Origin: Harmothoe impar
Taxonomy: Eukaryota > Annelida > Polychaeta > Phyllodocida > Polynoidae
NCBI GenBank assembly: GCA_947462335.1
Contig: OX381714.1
Location: 22,168,618-22,232,617 of the forward strand
DNA length: 64,000 bases
Direction of reading: 5' to 3'
In this document: one piece after another, positions 33,346 to 44,203 of the stretch
How positions within the stretch are numbered: position 1 is the first letter of the stretch
Layout: every line of letters starts with the position of its first letter
The notes under the pieces: model-generated
What the model was told of the DNA's origin: nothing
Database searches by the model: none
What the model saw: only the letters and a program-made list of their open reading frames with translations
Made by a program: the position numbers and the translations under genes

Positions 33346-33885
33346 ACTAGAAGGCTGAAACCACGTGTTCTGTACCCCTGGGGCACTGTCCTGTAGAGCC
33401 CATGCTCTGGTAGCCTACTGCATCTAACATCTCCTGCTGCAGGCACCACAGGGTTACCCGCCCAGCCCATTCTGCTATATAAGATTTTAAACATGAATTA
33501 TGTGCCGGCCAATTGTAACAAAAATCATGACCCGTAATTTCATTGGCGGGCTCTTGTTTTTTTCTTTTTGGTCATGGCGCTGGCCGACACCCAGGGACTA
33601 TGGCAGGGTTAGTTTCTACCACTGCTTTGCTGTTTCCTTTTGCCTAGGGCACAGAGTCTATGGACTTGTTTGGAGCTGTATTATTTACATTAGAATGTGT
33701 AGAAGTTTTCAATATTGTTGTTATATTTCTTGTCTCATACAATACAGAAAGTCCGATGATTATATAATATATGGTAGTGATAATCAATGGATTGTAATCA
33801 ACTTTTGATATTTAACTCAAATAAATAGATATGTACCGGTATGATGACGTTATAGGTTGTAACCATAGAATGTCCTGACTTTCTG

Positions 33886-34052
33886 TCCGCAGGTTGTGTA
33901 CTTCCTGTGTGCAGGTTAAGACCTCTGTGTGTGCAGATAAAAGACCTTTGAAGCTCTTCTAACCTGTGTGCAGGCTGTGGACTTCATGTATGCAGGCTAT
34001 GGACTTCATGTGCCCAGGTGACATACTTCTGTGTGCAGGTTATGGACCCTCT
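33886..34052. repeat. TGTGTGCAGGTTGTGGACTT-type short tandem repeat
   Basis: About seven irregular units of roughly 21-27 bp around TGTGTGCAGG and TGGACTTCATG. Confidence 0.6.
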
Positions 34053-34409
34053 GGTAACTGTCTTGTTAATGGGAGAAAGTGTGATGTGTTTTGGTTTACA
34101 AATAGAACCATGATCCCATATTATAAGTTACATACGTTTGAAATTAAGATATTGTAATTGATTATTTTATTTTACACTTGAATTTACAGAAAGATGTATA
34201 ATGATGTTATAGTTTATATATTTGCATTCCACTAACTGTCATGGGTGTCTGGTGTTTATAAGCAGCAGGTTGTTACATGTTATATCATCTCACTGGTATC
34301 TGCTGTACATTAAGCCTCTCATCCAAAGATGAATAAAGTTGTCACATATTCAACATTTGCATTTCCCTTTTATTTTGCGTAACAAAAGCTTATACATGGG
34401 GATTATTTA

Positions 34410-34584
34410 GCCCACTCCAAAATAAAACTTCTTTCTCATCACCGCGCAGGTAATTGCATTTACTAAAACGTAAAATAAGTTCACCTGGATCCTCTATTCT
34501 CATACACACTAGCCCCCCCCCCCCTGAAAAGAAAATAATTTCATGGCTTTGTGATGAGAAACACGTGTTTATTTTGGAGATTCC
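34410..34584. mobile_element. MITE with TTA duplication (TTTCTCATCACCG family)
   Basis: Left end GCCCACTCCAAAATAAAAC then TTTCTCATCACCG; right end carries GTGATGAGAAACACGTG and TATTTTGGAG. TTA lies on both sides (34407-34409 and 34585-34587). A 3-bp TTA/TAA duplication is typical of PIF/Harbinger elements. Relatives are at 9381 (one end) and 61470. Confidence 0.65.
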
Positions 34585-35819
34585 TTAATCTAATTATCGG
34601 TTTTGAGAATTGAGCAATCTTCTGATTGGCAGGAAATGAGTTTTCAAAAGTAACATCATTGTATTCCTTGCCCCCAGAAATATATAATCAGCATTTGGAA
34701 TCATGACTCTATGTTTATTAGAAGAGGAGATAATTGATGTAGAAGTATTCAGAAGCGGCCATCTTAAATTTAACCCCCATAATGGCTACAGTATCCATCT
34801 GCTTTGACCCTGTATTTAAAATAAATTGTTATAGCCTGGGGGATGAGTGTACCAAATGTAGTCAAATTATGGCACGATCTCAATACTTGCTTAAATTATG
34901 CCAATTAGGCCCTATTCAAAAGTTACAACAGGATGTATTTTTGATCATCACTCATACCTCAAGGCATCATATCATTTCTCGAAGGTTTGGACTAATTTTA
35001 CAATGATTTAGCCTATCCAAGCTGATCATTTGACTACCTGATTATAATATGCGAATTAGGGGCCTTGATAATCAAAATCCATGATGGCCTCTGGCAGATT
35101 TGGATTCTCTGGGGGAAAACTGAAGAAGAATCAATTCTCAATAGTTTGTCACACTCCTAGGTGTTTAACTATTAACAATGCTCTGTTTATTGAACCAGGG
35201 CACCGCCAGGTTCTTATATGACAGGTATTTCGGGATTTTTTTGCCAGAAAAATGTGTTCTGAATGTTATTTCACTATCAAAACCCAGAAAATAAAATGTA
35301 TGAACACATCATGATGCAAGTTTAGATCAATGCCAATCCATATGATCAAATATTAAAACAAATGAGGCAATCTTTCATGTTCAAACTAGACATTGAAGAA
35401 ATGTCACACAAACTACACAAAACCCAAAAAGAATTTTCAGCATTTAAAAATAATTGTTCCATGGTTGTGGCCACGTGAAATACCGCCCCCACCTTTAACT
35501 CGTGAAGTAACCTTTTCAACAGACTAAAACTCGTGAACCTTTTTGTATTTATCATACTCATAAATTAGTAATGATACTTATACAGCAGATCTTATACAGC
35601 AGAAACGTGCAGATCTAAGTCATGTTCATCTAGATTATATACATGTAGTTAACTAAACAACTGAAGTGAATTAATAATTGAGTTCCCTCTATAGTACAAT
35701 GTGTGTACAGCACTCATTACTTCCAGTGCATTGAATCTTGACTCCCAATGATATGTTGGCATTGACCGATCAGATTATTTTGCATTATAGACTGCTGAAG
35801 AGTATGCATTATTCAGTAC

Positions 35820-36153
35820 CATGAGACTGGGATCCTTATCAATTACAAAGATTCTTGCCAACATTCTACATGTGAGAGCTGGACCTGTTGATACTAAAGT
35901 ATAGCAATTAGTATAGAGCTCTATCGGTAACAGGAGCGACTGATTTACAAACTTACCAATGCATGGCATAAGATTACTACGGAGTACATCATGCATGACT
36001 TCCCATTGAAGTAAAGTAAGCTCATAGACATGGCCATGCGGTTCATCCTTTCTGCTTGGTCATTCACATGTACTTGGTACAAACCTACTGAACAGCTGCT
36101 GCATTGAGGCACATGAGACTTAACCTGAAGAGTGTGGACTTCAATGAGTTTAA
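35820..36153 (-). pseudogene. Gr-like pseudogene fragment (exons 2 and 3)
   Basis: Exon 2 remnant at 36085-36153 reads LNSLKSTLFRLSLMCLNAAA, then an in-frame TAG where paralogues have CAG; the acceptor AG is also lost. Exon 3 remnant at 35820-35884 begins GTCCAGCTC, lacks about 25 bp in the middle (frameshift), then encodes LARIFVIDKDPSLM before a GTAC donor. No exon 1 lies upstream, since Grl-A's last exon occupies that position, and no exon 4 was found. A dead tandem copy. Confidence 0.8.
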
Positions 36154-36284
36154 GTGAAGCAGAGAGAAGTTATGTGATTTTCTTGAATTTGTACATCTAT
36201 CTATGAATTAAAACCACAAGTCGTCCCCCATATTCCTTCTTCATGGGTATACTGCAGTTAAATAAGTATTTAAACATTAGTGCT

Positions 36285-36490
36285 AAACAGTCACAGCTGC
36301 CTGGTCCTGGGTGTTGTGCTGTTAGTTAAACAGTCACAGCTGCCTGGTACTGGGTGTTGTGGTGATAGTTAAACAGTCACAGCTGCCTGGTACTGGGTGT
36401 TGTGGTGTTAGTTAAATAGTCACAGCTGCACGGTACTGGGTGTTGTGGTGTTAGTTAAATAGTCACAGCTGCACGGTGCTGAGAGCTGTG
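36285..36490. repeat. 43-bp minisatellite overlapping the Grl-A terminal exon
   Basis: CAGTCACAGCTGCCTGGTAC-type units start at 36288, 36331, 36374, 36417 and 36460, an exact 43-bp period. The units at the 36420 end are the coding end of Grl-A exon 4, so the array grew out of coding sequence. 43 is not a multiple of three, and the shifted second unit supplies the Grl-A stop. Confidence 0.85.
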
Positions 36491-39400
36491 GTGTGAGTTG
36501 CATTGTTACAACAGCATAAGTAACCAGGGTCCCGAAAATCTGCAACAAATATTGTTGTAAACTAGTAAAGTTGGTAAATCCATAAGACTGTGTCTCACCA
36601 GATCGACACAAGTTAATAGTTTTTAACACGGTGACCTTGTTGATCGGGTGACCTCTTTGACTGGGTGACCTCTTGGACCGTCAACCGTCAAAAAGCTTAT
36701 GATTACAACCAAGTCGAAATTAAATTCTACATTAGCTCCCATTTCAGCCTTTTTTACACTTGCCAGTCAAAGAGGTCACCTGGTCAAAGAGGCCACCCGG
36801 TCAAAGACTATCAACTTGTATCGATCTGGTGAGACACAGCCATAATGTTAGATAAAAATCTTGATGTGAGTACCACATTCGCCTCTATAAAGCAAATACG
36901 GGATGGCTCTCCCACAGAGGCATAGGAAGCAAATCTTCATTGGGGGGCCCAACCCAACCAGCCTTAAATATTGGCCTCCAATCATGACAGTGCATATACA
37001 CGCTCATATAGGAATTGTATAGAAAAGTAAATGTTAAAAAGGTACATTTCATGAAACTTTGTGTATTACATTATAGGGTCTTGGTAAATTATTGGGGGGC
37101 CCAAACATATTCAGCCCCCCCCCCTCCTCTGTGATTGGGGGTGGGGGCGGGCCCCCTGGCTCCCCATTTTCCTACGCCACTGTCCCAGGTGTGCGGACAA
37201 ACGTTAATATCGCAATCTTAATCTTACATCTTAAAATGTCTTAATCTAAGGCAGCCCTCCCATTGTATCTGCCACCTAGTGTCACATACCCACACTATAT
37301 ATGCTACCTGTGGTGTGCCTTTATAGTATGTACCCTGCACCCAGCTGAGACAATATAAACATCTAAAAGGAAAGAAAAAGAAGAAAAAATACGGGGGTTG
37401 GGGGGGGGGGGCAGAGAACCCCATAGTTAACCAGCCTATCCAACCATGAACTGTGTAGGCATGGCACTACTAGTGGGGCCGTCTTCATTTGCTTAGAAAC
37501 ATCTTAAGAGAGTCTAAGATAATTTAAGATAGGATTAAGATGGGTTAAGATAATTTAGATGATCTTAATTCTTAGTTAAGATTGCGCTGTTAACGTGTGT
37601 CCGCGCACCTAGGAGAGTTATCATGGGCGTGCCTCTATAAACACCTTTAACATCGATTTAAACTAGACTCTATCCCCAGCATTTGGACAAACTGTCAAAT
37701 TATTCCAGATTTTAATAGTGCATAAATATCTATCAATTTCAATAGCATTTTACTTATTGAATATTGACCACTTTCTAATTTAGAGCACCATTTTTAGTTT
37801 TGCTATGCTTACCGTAAGACAGGAATTTTTGTCAATGACAAATATTCTAGCAAAGGTGAATCCAAAAGCCTCCACCTGTAACTGCTGTAGGAACAGCTGA
37901 ACCTTTGAAAACAATATAGAATAAAGATTAGTAACATTTATAAAGCAGTATTTGAAGGGTATTGTGGATCATACATTGAAAACAATCTTAAACGGTGAAA
38001 ATCATGCACGATTTTAGAGAGGGAAAAGTAAAGCATATATATCACGAGATCTTGGAAATATAGGAAAATGAAATAATGATCAAGAATACTTTTAGAGAAC
38101 TGTAGAATTAACAAGGGTAGTGTAACTACCGAACAACACAATGACGTCAGACACGGGCTGTGTTGTGTTCAACACTTGACAGGGTGTAGATGTCCAGGCA
38201 CCTCGGAGAGTTTGTACCTACAATCACAATTGATTAAGATCATGTTAAGACAAATATTTTCTTCTAGAATCAAATGTCCTTTTAATACCAACCTAGATGT
38301 ACACTCCTGCAAGGAGAGTACTACTTAAATATTGTAATACTAACCTGGAGAATAACTGTTGTATCAAGAGATGTTGTATTCAGCTTGAATATACAAGACC
38401 GCAGGGAATCCACCTAAGATGTATATAACATAAAGGAGAACGTTAAGTCGACAAAAAAAGAGAGAAAAGCATTTTGATGGTTTGCACTAGATATTGTAAA
38501 ATCAATCCAGGTTATAGAGCATTATGTGACTGATAATTTCATCTAAATCGTATCGCAAACAGTGGTTTGTATGCAACATAATCTCACCTCATTTGACATC
38601 CATATACAAGGAAATATCATGATGAGAATAGGAATCTTTCGTAGCAAGAGTAATAGTGTCAATCTAGCGGAATAAATATCATTCACCACTAAAAAGAGCT
38701 CAGAGCAAAAGTTAAGGATTGAAAGTGAAAGTACTATTGCAAGTATCAGAGACACACCACAATCAATTTTCTCTAGTATTGCAGATATTTTCTGGAATTG
38801 CTGTTTACCTTTTCCCAAACGTATTTGAATATTCTCAGTAAATCCTTCCTCCAAATAAATGATCAAAATGTGAATCTCATGGTGTATTATACAGGCTAAT
38901 AAAACAACAACTGATGCTGACATATAACTCTGTAACTTTGTACATATACCCTCTATGACATGAAGAATCGTGATGAACTCCGGATACTGCATTGCAAAGT
39001 TCCAAAATAAGAAAGTCTCAGTGATAGAAAGAATCACGGCAGCAAAAAATAAAAGTCCTTGAAAGACGCTGAATCTTCTATGGTGCCTTTTCAATTGGGA
39101 TGAACTTTCCAACCTGTTAAGCGAGGAAAACAGAGGCAGAGCATCTTTGATACATTTTGTGAGGTGAGAAGTTAGAAACCAAAGTATGATAAAAGATAGA
39201 TAACCAACACCTAGCCTGATTGCTCTGACAGTATTATAGAGATCCCCTTCAGGTTCATAACGTATGGTAAAGAAGATAGGGATGGCCGTGATGGCAAGTA
39301 GGGAAACGATGCTGTACAGGGTCAAGAAGACTTTTCTCATGTTAGACTCTGCACCACTTGTTATAGAAGCAGTAAAGACACCCGTAGAAGCCACACAGAA

Positions 39401-39814
39401 TCTGATGGCGGTGTCTCACGACCTTGGGCCAATGTTTTCATCTCTGACCGGGTGCCAGCTCTGACCGGGTGCCAGCTCTGACCGGGTGCCAGCTCTGACC
39501 GGCCTGAATAAAAACGGGTTATTTAGGGCAGATGATGATTAAAATGGGCAACTAATTACCAGTTTAAAGGGTTATAACATCCAATAACCTTTTCAGCCAA
39601 ATTCTATCTACATCTGCCCTAAATAACCCGTTTTTATTCAGGCCGGTCAGAGCTGGCACCCGGTCAGAGCTGGCACCCAGTCAGAGCTGGCACCCGGTCA
39701 GAGACGAAAACATTGGCCCAAGGTCGTGAGACACAGCCTGATCCTCTCAAAGTAAGTCTGGTACTGCTCCTCATACGTCATAACCTCATCTTGGATATCT
39801 GCTTCAACTGCCAT
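36420..39814 (-). CDS. Grl-A: Gr-like 7TM receptor, exon 1 interrupted by a MITE
   Basis: Probable gustatory-receptor-like membrane protein. Exons on the minus strand: 1a 39814-39739 (starts MAVEADIQDE, contains VMTYEEQYQTYFERIR), 1b 39402-38588, 2 38413-38345 (23 codons), 3 37902-37813 (30 codons, FTFARIFVIDKNSCL), 4 36539-36420 (FGTLVTYAVVTMQL, TM7). All three introns are phase 0 with GT-AG ends. Six hydrophobic segments lie in exon 1. Exon 1 is split by a 332-bp inverted-repeat element at 39407-39738 with a 4-5 bp target duplication; read through, it gives a stop 14 codons in. Removing element plus one duplicate leaves about 389 aa in frame, matching Grl-B across the junction. Either a recent pseudogene or the element is spliced out. 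Receptor family call is strong; ligand unknown. Confidence 0.75.
36596..36841. mobile_element. GACCGGGTG-repeat MITE in Grl-A intron 3
   Basis: Inverted ends CTGTGTCTCACCAGATCGA and its complement, with internal units like GGGTGACCTCTTTGAC facing outward on both arms. ATAA flanks both sides (36592-36595 and 36842-36845). Same family as the elements at 39407 and 42485. Confidence 0.75.
36920..37185. mobile_element. Degenerate GC-rich inverted-repeat element
   Basis: AGAGGCATAGGAAGCAAATC at the left loosely faces CCCCATTTTCCTACGCCACT at the right, with CATTGGGGGGCCC units near both ends. Non-coding; boundaries approximate. Confidence 0.4.
37187..37611. mobile_element. 425-bp inverted-repeat element (AGGTGTGCGGAC ends)
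   Basis: AGGTGTGCGGACAAACGTTA and CGCAATCTTAA at the left face TTAAGATTGCGCTGTTAACG and TGTGTCCGCGCACCT at the right. Lies in Grl-A intron 3. The middle holds unrelated sequence, possibly a nested insertion. Confidence 0.65.
39407..39738. mobile_element. 332-bp MITE inserted in Grl-A coding exon 1
   Basis: Both ends carry GTGTCTCACGACCTTGGGCC as inverted repeats (outer tips GGCGG and GGCTG). Next to each end are three to four tandem 18-bp units of TCTGACCGGGTGCCAGCT. The centre is ACGGGTTATTTAGGGCAGAT facing its complement, so almost the whole element is one palindrome. TGAT flanks both sides (39403-39406 and 39739-39742); CTGAT is possible if the tips are read one base shorter. Confidence 0.85.
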
Positions 39815-41469
39815 TTTAGCCTAATCCCAAAATGTTGTTGACACAGAAAGTTCTTTAACAATAAATATTGGCTATGACAAGACTTTCTCTGTTCACTGTC
39901 ACTGTAAAAATGTCTGTAAAATACTACAATGACAGCGTACATAAGTTATGAGGAATTCCGAGGAATTATGATGAGTTATATTGATTATTCACTCGATAGT
40001 AATGTATATGCATGAGGAGAAATGTGTGATTTGTGAACTATCATATTGACATATAATTCAGATTATTCAGCAAATTATAGATCAGTCACAAACAATGTGG
40101 CATTATCGATTCATTGTAGGGCCTGATAATACACTGATATCTATCTTTCCCTTTCCATTGTATTTTCTCATCAAACAAGTCTTTCTCTTGATATAACTTA
40201 GCTCTGTTCTATCTGAATATGATGATCTTAAAAAAATAACATCACTAAAAAGGGATGTATTCAGTATACGTTTACACTCATTTGGATGACAATTGTTATA
40301 AATATTCAGTTTGAAAAAAATTGATTGTAAATCTGACCTTATTGTGAAGGCTATCCAATATATGTCATAGAAATAGCCTTTTTGAGGCATACCTTTTCCC
40401 CCTCAGGTATAGCGCGAGAGAACCATATATGAGGTATTAGTCACCAGGGGGAGCCTACCCTACACCCTCCTAGCACACCAGTATGTGTTACCAGGGTTTA
40501 CCCTCCAACGACACAGGCAGGCAGTGCAATGCAGGTAGGCATTGTTATTAATTTGTTTAAATTCATGTATCATCTAAATATCTTTACTCTTGAATGTGGG
40601 TAATTGGCCAGTGCTATATTACATCACCGACAAATCCACTTACGCCTTGTTTCTCCTTTCAGGTTCATAACATACTAGTACACTATGGTCTGTATACGCT
40701 TTATTGGTATTCCTAAGGGAGTGTTCATTTTTTAACAACATGGGGTACGTGGTGGATGAGGGGGGGGGGGGCAAAAATAAATCACCTGTTTTCATAAAAA
40801 AGTAGTGTATCAATAACGCCTGTAAGATAGGCACAATGCTTGAATGCAGCACTGGTGTGTAGCTCATGACAAAGGAAGGCCCATAAATGATCAAAATTCT
40901 GGTGGAATAGGTGTACAGCGCAGTGAATCTAAAACACTAATAATGCTGGCCTATTTGATCTCCAAGTGAGTCAACCTATGGTGTTAGCCTAACGTGGACA
41001 GCAGATTTGGTCAAATATACAACCTGATGAATGATGAAGGAGTGTGGTATCATGTTACAACCTTGCCATGGAGAGGATCTGAACTAAAGATTGATCTGTA
41101 AGCCCTGCAAGACGTGCAAGAGGATTTGGGCGACTATACAGAGCAATTTATAACCCCATCAATAGGAAAGCTCAGTTTTCATTGCACTTATGACAGAAGA
41201 TAACATATTCACATTTGAGCCAATGATTTTCAGATTGATGTCTTTCTTGACTGTTGCATACTTTATTTGTTAGGGAATCTACGAAAGACACGCATAAAAC
41301 AGTATTTGACATTCCACTGACTCTTTCGAATCAATCATGATAATATAATGCCTCATGAATATTGCTATGGTACCTGTACTTGAAACACTGTACAACACAT
41401 CAGCGACTATAACTCAAAAGGCTTTTTGTCGGCTAAGGTAGCAATAGGCATTACTTGGGATAAACAAAC
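39815..41469. other. Intergenic region between divergent Grl-A and Grl-B
   Basis: No gene is seen. About 300 bp at 39960-40200 is diverged but alignable with 52800-53030 beyond Grl-D exon 4, a trace of segmental duplication. A decayed hairpin-type motif occurs at 40830. Any shared promoter of the head-to-head pair would lie here; I recognise no specific element. Confidence 0.4.
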
Positions 41470-44203
41470 ATGTCAGTTCATGCACAAGAGTCAGTTCAGG
41501 TTGAGGACCGTGGTCAGGTTATGACGTATGAGGAGCAGTACCAGACGTACTTCCAGAGGATCAGATTCTGTGTGGCTTCTACAGGGGTCCTGGCTGTGCC
41601 ATTACCAGAGTCTACACTGAAGAAAGCTGTGTCTGTAATGTACAGTGCTATAACGCTGGTAATCCTTATCGTCCTTCCATTCGTGGAACCGGCACATCCC
41701 TTGTCTGACAGCAAAAGTGGTTTGCTTATATCGACCATTAATGAAGTTAGATCGGGCATAGGATTGTTTTCCTACATACTTTCATGGGTTGTTATTGTTT
41801 ATCTTATGAAGTGTATCAAAGATACAATCCCAATAGTTTCCTCGTTTGACAGGTTGGGGATTGCCTCTTTAGAATTTCAGCACTTCCATTTGAGGTTTAC
41901 TGTTTTCCTGGTTGTCTCACCTTTGGTTGCTTTGATTATGACAGCTGCTTACACCATAGCTTACCACACAAAGTCTTACCTGGAAATTAATCCAGCTTTA
42001 ATTGTGTTTGATATTTGTCATACATTTGTCTCTAAATACCAGAAATTCATGTCAGATGCACTTGTCATATCCATGAATTTGATATTGCATCATGAACTTG
42101 ACAATATCATTGTTCATTTAGACAAACATTTAAAGGTTTTAAATATAGAGGTTCTTTTAAGGAAAGCGAGGCAGAAATTCATGAAGTTATCAGCGATGTG
42201 CAATAGATTAGATCATGCAGTCTCATGCATTATTGCAATAGAGGTTACTATATTTATTTCCAACCTTTGTATTGCTCTGCTGTTGGCAGTGAATGGCGTA
42301 TTCTCCAGTTACCGCACATTTTTTTCTGCATTTAAAACAATTGGTACAATTCCAGTTATCGGCTTTTGCATATGGACCTCAAATAAGGCAAGTGGACCCA
42401 AACTATATAGATCTATAGCCTGCTTTTTTGGTTCTTAACACCACAGCAATTTTGAGCTCTTCAAATTTATTCAATTTAGCTTCTGGCTGTGTCTCATGAG
42501 ATCAGGCCAATTGAAAACGTCTTTGACCGGGTGCCAGCTTTGACCGGGTGCCAGCTTTGACCGGGTGCCAGCTTTGACTGGCGACCATAAAATAAAAAAT
42601 ATTTAAGAAAACTATATTTCTTCTTTGATATGTAAGGGATGAAATTAAGAAAATGGCGGTGGTTGTATCTTCATATATGGCTTTGCCTGTCCTAAAAAAA
42701 CTGTTCTATGTCAGCTGGTCAAAGCTGGCACCCGGTCAAAGATGTCACCCGGTCAAAGATGTCACCCAGTCAAAGGTGGCACCCGGTCAAAGATGCCCGA
42801 TCTCATGAGACACAGCCTCCTGTTGTGATGTAGCTCATTTATAGTTACTGAAGTGGGTGTATGTTATTGATAAATAATATTAGCATGTTTACATTCTCTC
42901 ACACAGGTAAACTCCCTGAAGTCCACACTCTTCAAGCTAAGTCTCACATCACTAGACACAGCAGCTTTTCAACAGGTGGGCGCTCACTTGATCCATTTTT
43001 ATATTTGACTCAGGGTCGCAACCACTTCTAGTCAGATATGTGCAATGGAGACTCATAATGGTTGATCATGAGATATAAAAGAAACTCAATGCATAACAAG
43101 TTAAGTCAATTAGTTGCTATCACATTATAAAAGAAAATTATTAAATTTATATCTTTATACACTATGTATAGGCCATTCTGTATCATCCTGGGCATATACG
43201 TCAGCAGGTCATATATGTCACCCAGTCATATACGTCAGCCGGTGATACATGTTAAATCTGTATAGATTTGATGAGACTCAGCCTACAACTTTAATCGGGG
43301 GACAGGGCGGGAAAGACGTGAGTGCTAGCTGTTAGCTTTATACTCACTACAATAAAATGGAAGCAGCTAATGGGGATTGCACTAGGGACCTTTGGGTGAC
43401 CAGAGCTCCTGGTAGCGTTAAGAAACTGTGTACCCAACCCCAACAATCATATTATCCAGGCTATAATTTAGAAGTTATATCTTTTATTTTCCATCCACAT
43501 CAATTAGTCAATCACTCAGGCACCATGACCTTGAGTCAATGATTTTTTTTTATTAAATCGTGTGAACTTAAATTTCATTAGGAAAGATGCTTGTGTGAAC
43601 TAGGACCCAATCATCTTTAAATAACCCGTATTTTACAGATCCAGCTCTTTCTCCAACAGCTGCAGATGGAAACGTTTGGATTTACTTTTGCAAGGATCTT
43701 TGTGATTGATAAGAACTCATGTCTTGCGGTAAGTATATTTATTTATAGTCAATGATATGGTTATAAAATGTACAATGATGTAATTGATTCATTTATTCAC
43801 AATATGGTCACCCCTTCAGAGAATTAGCATGGTTTCAAACAAACAGATATTTATAAATCAAAAGCTACAGCTAACCGCAATGTGGATACATTCTGCATGT
43901 TAAACATCATGGAGGGAAGATTATGGATATTAGAGATAGAGATGTGTATTTTACCAGTGATATCTTGAAATAGCTTTTATTGAAACAACGATTCGGCCCC
44001 ACTGATTTTCTTAAATGTCTCCTTAATTGATTATAAAACAATTTAGTTGAGACTGGATGTAATACACTTTGCAGCTTTTCGGGACTCTGGTGACATATGC
44101 TATTGTGACAATGCAGCTTGCGCCACAACTTTCACCTTCATCTGGAACTGCTTGCAGCTGTGACAATCCAACCAATGCCACATATATGTATTCTGTACAA
44201 TGA
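41470..44203 (+). CDS. Grl-B: Gr-like 7TM receptor, four exons
   Basis: Complete spliced gene: exon 1 41470-42387 (306 codons), exon 2 42907-42975 (23), exon 3 43639-43728 (30), exon 4 44075-44203 (42 plus stop), total 401 aa, typical Gr length. All introns are phase 0. The exon 1 donor is GC (AAG|GCAAGT); the other introns are GT-AG. Six hydrophobic segments near residues 50-70, 90-115, 137-162, 190-210, 250-275 and 287-303, then TM7 in exon 4 (LFGTLVTYAIVTMQL), matching the TYxxxxxQF-type end of insect Grs. The conserved N-terminal motif MTYEEQYQTYFQRIR is shared by all four genes. Probably a plasma-membrane ligand-gated channel subunit by analogy with insect receptors; ligand unknown. It is the only plus-strand gene of the cluster, head to head with Grl-A. 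Confidence 0.85.
42485..42817. mobile_element. 333-bp MITE in Grl-B intron 1
   Basis: GGCTGTGTCTCATGAGATC at the left faces its complement at the right. Inside are outward tandem units of TTTGACCGGGTGCCAGC. Same family and nearly the same length as the Grl-A exon insertion. Target duplication unclear (TTCT / TCCT). Confidence 0.75.
43170..43290. mobile_element. Partial relative of the GTGTCTCA MITE in Grl-B intron 2
   Basis: CATATACGTCAGC-type units are repeated three to four times, then ATTTGATGAGACTCAGCC, resembling one end of the family. The other end is missing or unrecognisable. Confidence 0.45.

Larger units (their letters stand above)
29919..35819. other. Gap between the zinc-finger and Gr-like clusters
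   Basis: Filled mainly by the 3.4-kb element. After it come probable ZF6 3' UTR with AATAAA at 33820 and 34332, a roughly 30-bp echo of the ZF6 C-terminal codons at 33567-33596, a TGTGTGCAGG-type repeat (33886-34052) and a TTA-flanked MITE (34410-34584). Nothing recognisable is seen at 34600-35819. Confidence 0.45.

Noticed and set aside
35346..35561. Minus-strand frame beyond the Grl pseudogene as its exon 4
   Set aside because: It lacks the GTLVTYA..T.QL signature and a suitable acceptor.
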